A DNA stretch of 64,000 bases from Terramyces sp. JEL0728. Its lineage: Eukaryota > Chytridiomycota > Chytridiomycetes > Rhizophydiales > Terramycetaceae. Below, piece after piece: positions 59,520 to 64,000 of this stretch. A program made the position numbers and the translations under genes. The stretch covers positions 1-64,000 of the forward strand of contig JADIIU010000052.1 in assembly GCA_027603945.1 (NCBI GenBank). Direction: 5' to 3'. The notes under the pieces were generated by a model. That model was not told the DNA's origin, made no database searches, and saw only the letters and a list, made by a program, of their open reading frames with translations. How positions within the stretch are numbered: position 1 is the first letter of the stretch; every line of letters begins with the position of its first letter.

Positions 59520-60850
59520 ATGGGCTCTAATATCTCGTTATTTCAACGCACTCAGCAATTCAATGATAACAGCTTGACATCCAGATCTACTTATTACGGA
59601 CCTCATTTCGTAATGGATGATGAAAATATTAGCACCACGTCCAGCAGAGCATTCGTGGAAGACATACTAAACGTTCTGTCGTTGGGAATACTGGGAAATT
59701 TGCATGAGGTTGCGGCACTAGGGAATCTGTATAATGAATTACCTCCTCCCCCATTAAGAAAAGCTAAAACTCTTCAGTCAAAAATCAATTTATCCAAAAG
59801 CTCCATCCAAGTTCTTCATAGAAACAAGAGTACGGAAATTCAATTCAAATACGATTCACTAGTGCCCTGCTATATATCCATTTATTACAATGCCAGAGTC
59901 ACGTACGAATCGAATACTGATGCGAGTTTGAAATTCAAGTAACGCTGCATTAATATAGTATGCTGACTGAAAACGAAAAGCCTGCTGCTTGTACCAGATA
60001 TGGTCCATTTCCTGGAGGTTTAAACCAAATATTTACCACAACCGAAGATTTCCAACATGTATTTCATAGCCATGAAACAGTTGCTAATGTGCCAGTCAAC
60101 ATCCAACCTCAAACAGTTGCCCCTGTCACACCCGGTAGTGCGAACGAAACAAATCCGTTATTGAACCGCCCTGATAACAACATCCCACCGCCAATTTCGA
60201 TAACTTTGCCTACCACTGCCCAGCCAGAGATTGTATCCCCATCAAGCATAAACCCAAGTGCATTGTACGATATAATAATCGTATTAGAGGAACAGGACCC
60301 GTCAGTATCCCATGGTAAGTCAAATTCACTCTAGATTTCCAAAACCCATACATGAATGCACAAGCGACAAGTCTGATGCTAAAACGCAGCGACATTTATG
60401 AAATAGTCTATTCCAAGCAGTCTCTGCTTGTTGATGGTATCCCATACACGCTTCAGGAAGTGTACGGGTTTAGCGAATCTGAAACTGATAATAGGAACGA
60501 TCAGGGTAAGTCTGGTTAACGCAGTTAGCATGAAGGAATGTGTTGTCTGTATGTCTGATGCTAAGGATACGCTGGTTCTACCCTGTCGGCATTTGTGCCT
60601 TTGTACTGCTTGTGCAGAGGTACTCCGGAATTCTCAGAATGCGTCAACTAGCCCTCAAACACCCACATCCAGAGGGCCACCAAAGTGTCCCATTTGCAGA
60701 CAAGGTATTTACTTTTAACAAGTTTTCCACTCTCTTGTGCAAATCAAGTTGCCGCCTCCGTATGATATCAAAAGCACTCGGTCGTCAAGAGCCAATATTG
60801 CTGAAACTAGAGGATTTGGATCGGCCTTGTATAGATCTCAGGATGTATAG
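59520..60850 (+). CDS. MGRN1/RNF157-type RING E3 ubiquitin ligase
   Basis: Exons 59520-59938, 59959-60314, 60335-60505, 60525-60704 and 60723-60850 give 417 residues; introns are 20, 20, 19 and 18 nt. The protein begins MGSNIS, a myristoylation-type start shared with MGRN1. It has the DUF-like domain of that family ([30 protein letters not shown]) and a RING finger [20 protein letters not shown] ... [15 protein letters not shown]. Family knowledge: these ligases ubiquitinate membrane-trafficking and receptor substrates. The 18-nt intron (60705-60722) separates CRQ from VFHSLVQIK and is the shortest secure intron here. Confidence 0.93.
60705..60722 (+). other. 18-nt spliceosomal intron
   Basis: GTATTTACTTTTAACAAG. 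Removal joins the RING finger end CPICRQ to VFHSLVQIK, which aligns with LPFRALLQIR of MGRN1. No other GT-AG choice keeps the frame. Confidence 0.85.
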
Positions 60851-61007
60851 TTGTTTTCTATAGTTGATAGTAAAAAAGTTCTTTAGAATTGCGTTTCAGC
60901 TATCCAATGCTGCTTCAGTGCGATTGTTTGCAGTTGCTATGACATTTAATTCTCCGATTCATCTCTAAACGTCACGCGATACCCACGGCACTTTGCTATT
61001 TTTCGCA

Positions 61008-62317
61008 ATGCTTCTATCAACTACACTAGGTTCGGATATCCTCTCTGAAGACAAAACCAGCTTCACTATACCTACAACAGGCTCGTTCTATCGCCTTCCA
61101 TCATACCTGTTTTCAAGCGCAAAGAAACTTGTGGGACTAAAAACAAACCCAAATCTAAACCAGCCCATCTTTCTCAACAGCTTGAATACACCGATAGCCA
61201 GACCTGAAGGTAGGCTTTGTTTAATTGTAGGATACAATAAGCTGTCGCACAAATTTGCTACATCTGCATTGAGAAATACATGCAACGTTTCTGGGAGTTT
61301 GTTTACCAGCTCACTGACTGTTGCTAGTGGGTTTGCTAACTGCGCTGCAATTGCTGCTGTGCCAATCATCAACCATACTCCTTATTTGGCAACGATAACT
61401 CGGACCAATAGCGGAAAGATAAGGGACGTGTCGGACTTACGTGATACAATTATAAGCACAACCGGAAAGCTGCTCAATGCTTTGCCATTCTCTGGAAAAT
61501 TCGTCAATGGCCAGACCAGTTATAATCCACACGAAAAGAAAGCCGCTGAAGACTCTTATTTGAATGGCTTCCATGTATACTCTAGCGGAGCATTGTCTGA
61601 AGATATTTCCTTTTCTTTCTCTGGATGTGGTTGGCTTATTTTTTACGAATTGGGTGTTGCTCAATGTCTTAAAGATACAATCAAGCCAGAAGTTCTCCGA
61701 AAAGCCAAATTCTTGGGCTCTTCTACTGGATCAATAATCGCACTAAGCTTGGCTCTTGATTTGGATCTAGAACTAATTAGAGAAAGTTTGATGGAGCTCG
61801 TACAAGAATCATCGGGCAACTTGCTCTCTCCGTTTGTTGCTATTTCCAATATTATAAGACCGCTACTGGAAAAAGTAGTGCGCTCCAGCATTGACCTGTG
61901 CCAAGAAAGATTGTTTGTCTCGCTGACAGAGCTGCCATCTGGCAAGAATGTTCTTGTTTCTGAATTTTCATCAAGAACAGTAATACTAGTTAACAATAGG
62001 ATTTGATCAACAATATCATAATATCGTGCTCGCTGCCAGTATTCAGCAACAACATTTCCCTTAAAGATCAACTTTACATTAGTGGTGATCTGTCTGGCAG
62101 AATACCAATATTGGATGAAATGACAATCACCGCAAGCCCATACCATGATTCGGCAAATATCTCTCCTTCAAATCAAAATTATACCAAGACTGATGAATGC
62201 TGTCCGCGTTCAAACATGCAGATTTACAATTCCATGTTTGAGGGCGGCTGGAAAGATACCTACGGATGGCTAACAGAAAAGAAATCCTCTGGGGTTTTGA
62301 CTGGATTAATCTTTTGA
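61008..62317 (+). CDS. Patatin-like phospholipase/lipase homolog (PNPLA family)
   Basis: Exons 61008-61979 and 62000-62317 give 429 residues with a 20-nt intron. The core starts near residue 200: ISFSFSGCGWLIFYELGVAQCL (oxyanion loop), LGSSTGSIIAL (nucleophile Ser in GSSTG), LFVSLTELPSGKNVLVSEFSS and MTITASPYHDSANISP. The fold matches ATGL-like lipases. The second catalytic residue is doubtful: the usual DG(G/A) reads ISGDLS. The N-terminal 190 residues are not conserved. It is a paralog of the degenerate gene at 39-40 kb and may be inactive or use a shifted Asp. Confidence 0.82.
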
Positions 62318-62528
62318 ATAGTTGTTTTTAATGTTTTTGAATAAAAGTTGTATTTTTGTGCCATTGATAATACAGCATGAATAGTGTGCCTCCTACAAGC
62401 CATCGGCCTGTGACTATCATTATGGCCGACATTTTAATGGGTTTGCGCTTTGCAATCACTTTTGTATTGGCTGCTGCTAAAGTGGCCGAATCACGTATAA
62501 TGGCCGAAGTCACAGGGAAAAGTTACCA

Positions 62529-63630
62529 ATGAATTCGGAACTGGTCTTGAAAAAGGATTTCGTTGATCAAGTAAGGATCGAAAACAAAGCGCTTGTACCA
62601 CTACCTGCCGATCACGTACTGATCCGAATTGAAATTTTTGGACTAACAGCAAACAACATTACTTATATCGCACTAGGGAAATCATTGCAGTACTTTGATT
62701 TCTTCCCCGCTGGTTCTGCAGATGAAGCTAAAGCGCCAGTATGGGGAATTGGTACACTTCATTAATCTAGGTGTCATTGAACAGTCAAACAATCCTCTGT
62801 TGAAAAAAGGAGAGCGCATCTACGGCTACTATCCAATTGCAAAGTATATTAGCTTCAAACCAGTCTCAATCAAAAACAACTTTTTCTACGTAATTAGAGA
62901 TCAGCTCCCAAGAGATCGAGCAGTTTATAACCAATATTTCAGGAGAAATGGCGACCCAGAGTACATTAAAAACAATGAAGAATTGATGCTGTTGTTTAGA
63001 CCTTTGTGGACTACATCGTTCTTTCTCCATGACTTCCTTGTTGCTAATGCATTCTTTGGTGCCAAGAAAGTACTAATTTCAAGCGCATCATCCAAGACTG
63101 GGTATTCATTTGCATTGCTGTTGAAGGAAAACAATTTCCAAGTTATTGGATTGACGTCGAAATCAAACGTTGATTTTGTAACAAGCTTAAACTTTTATGA
63201 CAGGGTAGTCCGCTATGACGATATTCCTGAAATCTCTACCGACGAGCCAGTAGTCTATTGCGATTTTGCAGGAAGCGATTCGTTGAACAACACAATTCAC
63301 AACCATTTTGGATCCAAACTCCAAAAACAAGTCATTGCTGGCATGTCCCACGTCTCAGAGGCAAATTCAACATATGGCGATGACAAATCAGTCACATTCT
63401 TTGCTCCCGAATGGATCAAAGTACGCAAACCTAAAGTTGGGGATAATATCGTTGAACGAAGGGAAAAAGCATGGAATTACTTTATTGAAACGATTGTGCC
63501 TCATGTAAATCTAAAACATGTTCATGGCTCAAAGGATGTTGTGAGAGTCTATCACAAAATGCTCAAGGGAAAGTCCACCCCAGACGAAGGGTACATATTG
63601 TCAATGTTTGACAGTTCCGCAAAGTTGTAA
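62529..63630 (+). CDS. DUF2855-family, MDR-like protein
   Basis: Exons 62529-62751 and 62771-63630 give 360 residues with a 19-nt intron. Typical DUF2855 features are HVLIRIEIFGLTANNITYIALG, VWGIGVIEQSNNPLLKKGERIYGYYPI and a Rossmann-like half with VLISSASSKTGYSFALLL and VVYCDFAGSDSL. The protein resembles the medium-chain dehydrogenase/reductase fold without zinc ligands. Enzyme activity is unknown. AATAAA follows the stop by about 5 bases. Confidence 0.85.
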
Positions 63631-63751
63631 CGCAATAAATCGCAATTCAAACATCTCAAAACTGCATTATTAATAGAGACATACAGTCAGGATACAGCTC
63701 AAATTCTGACATGATGTCATAAGTTCAAGTTACACGCGAATCCGCATTCAA

Positions 63752-64000
63752 ATGGGGAGAAAAGTGTATCCAGATGAAGACAATGAAGAAATCAAAGTGC
63801 CTTCATTCATGCAGCAGACGCGATACTGCCGCGATGTCCCGTTTCTGATTTTGTTTATGGTTTTTTGGTTTGGTATGATTCTAGTAGCTACAAGCGCTGT
63901 GAAAGAAGGAGATCCTAAAAGATTAATGTAATGTATAACTAACTCGGTGTCCCACAAGATTATTTAGGGAATTACTGTGGATATGTCACTTACGATTCGA
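63752..64000 (+). CDS. Choline-transporter-like protein (SLC44/PNS1), N-terminal part
   Basis: The first 58 residues (CRDVPFLILFMVFWFGMILV, then AVKEGDPKRLM) match the N-terminus and first membrane segment of the SLC44 family. The continuation QDYLGNYCGYVTYD appears near 63957-64000 in another frame, as expected after an intron starting at 63928 (GTAATGTATAACTAACT). However, no AG acceptor gives the right frame, so the junction is unresolved (unusual acceptor, indel or error). The gene runs off the window. Confidence 0.7.

Overview
This is nuclear DNA from a very compact eukaryotic genome: about 46 genes in 64 kb, on both strands, with intergenic gaps often under 150 bases. The gene content points to an early-diverging fungus, or a close relative of fungi, that swims with a flagellum. 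Fungal signs are a KCH-type K+ channel protein, a bifunctional trehalose-phosphate synthase/phosphatase, verprolin, an Osh-type sterol-binding protein, Get1, and Kex2-style secreted peptide precursors. Flagellar signs are IFT52, CFAP57, CFAP47 and a PPIL6-like cyclophilin. The exact lineage (chytrid, blastoclad, Rozella or aphelid-like) cannot be fixed from this window.

The most striking property is intron size. Aligning each broken reading frame with the protein family it belongs to let me place about 87 introns. By my hand count 81 of them are only 18-23 nt long, with a sharp mode at 20. They begin GTA (rarely GTG or GTT), carry a TAAC/TAAT-like branch sequence only a few bases before the end, and end in AG. 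In every multi-exon gene assembled here the summed exon length is a multiple of three. The few longer introns (44-180 nt) lie in RPL14, RPL5, CDC42, verprolin and the DBP2 helicase. A second property is 3' end compaction: in at least 15 genes the AATAAA signal overlaps the stop codon.

Layout. 1-3.0 kb: four tandem GNAT acetyltransferases, interrupted by two small secreted peptide precursors that look like alpha-factor-type pheromone genes. 3.2-13.1 kb: a membrane protein, FAM72, an oxysterol-binding protein, divergent RPL14/RPL5, and the trehalose enzyme. 13.3-22.3 kb: CDC42, two GPI-anchor-like paralogs, ELL, a tau-tubulin-kinase-like kinase and a DH-BAR-SH3 exchange factor. 22.3-29.1 kb: a membrane protein, two zinc-finger paralogs, oligoribonuclease and CFAP57. 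29.4-37.5 kb: four HMG-box genes interspersed with DCAF4, a quinone oxidoreductase and KCH. 38.4-53.8 kb: Get1, a degenerate patatin-like gene, IFT52, a cupin protein, verprolin and the 3042-residue CFAP47. 53.9-64 kb: DBP2, gluconokinase, a Trp-repeat protein, a YqeY-like protein, PPIL6, a GATA factor, an MGRN1-type RING ligase, a second patatin-like protein, a DUF2855 protein and the start of a choline-transporter-like gene.

Themes. CDC42, the DH-BAR-SH3 exchange factor and verprolin fit one polarity/actin module. IFT52, CFAP57, CFAP47 and PPIL6 serve the flagellum. The peptide precursors, the HMG-box cluster and KCH (a relative of a pheromone-regulated yeast protein) suggest, without proof, a mating-related neighbourhood. 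All splice junctions are inferred from conservation and frame; none has transcript evidence here.
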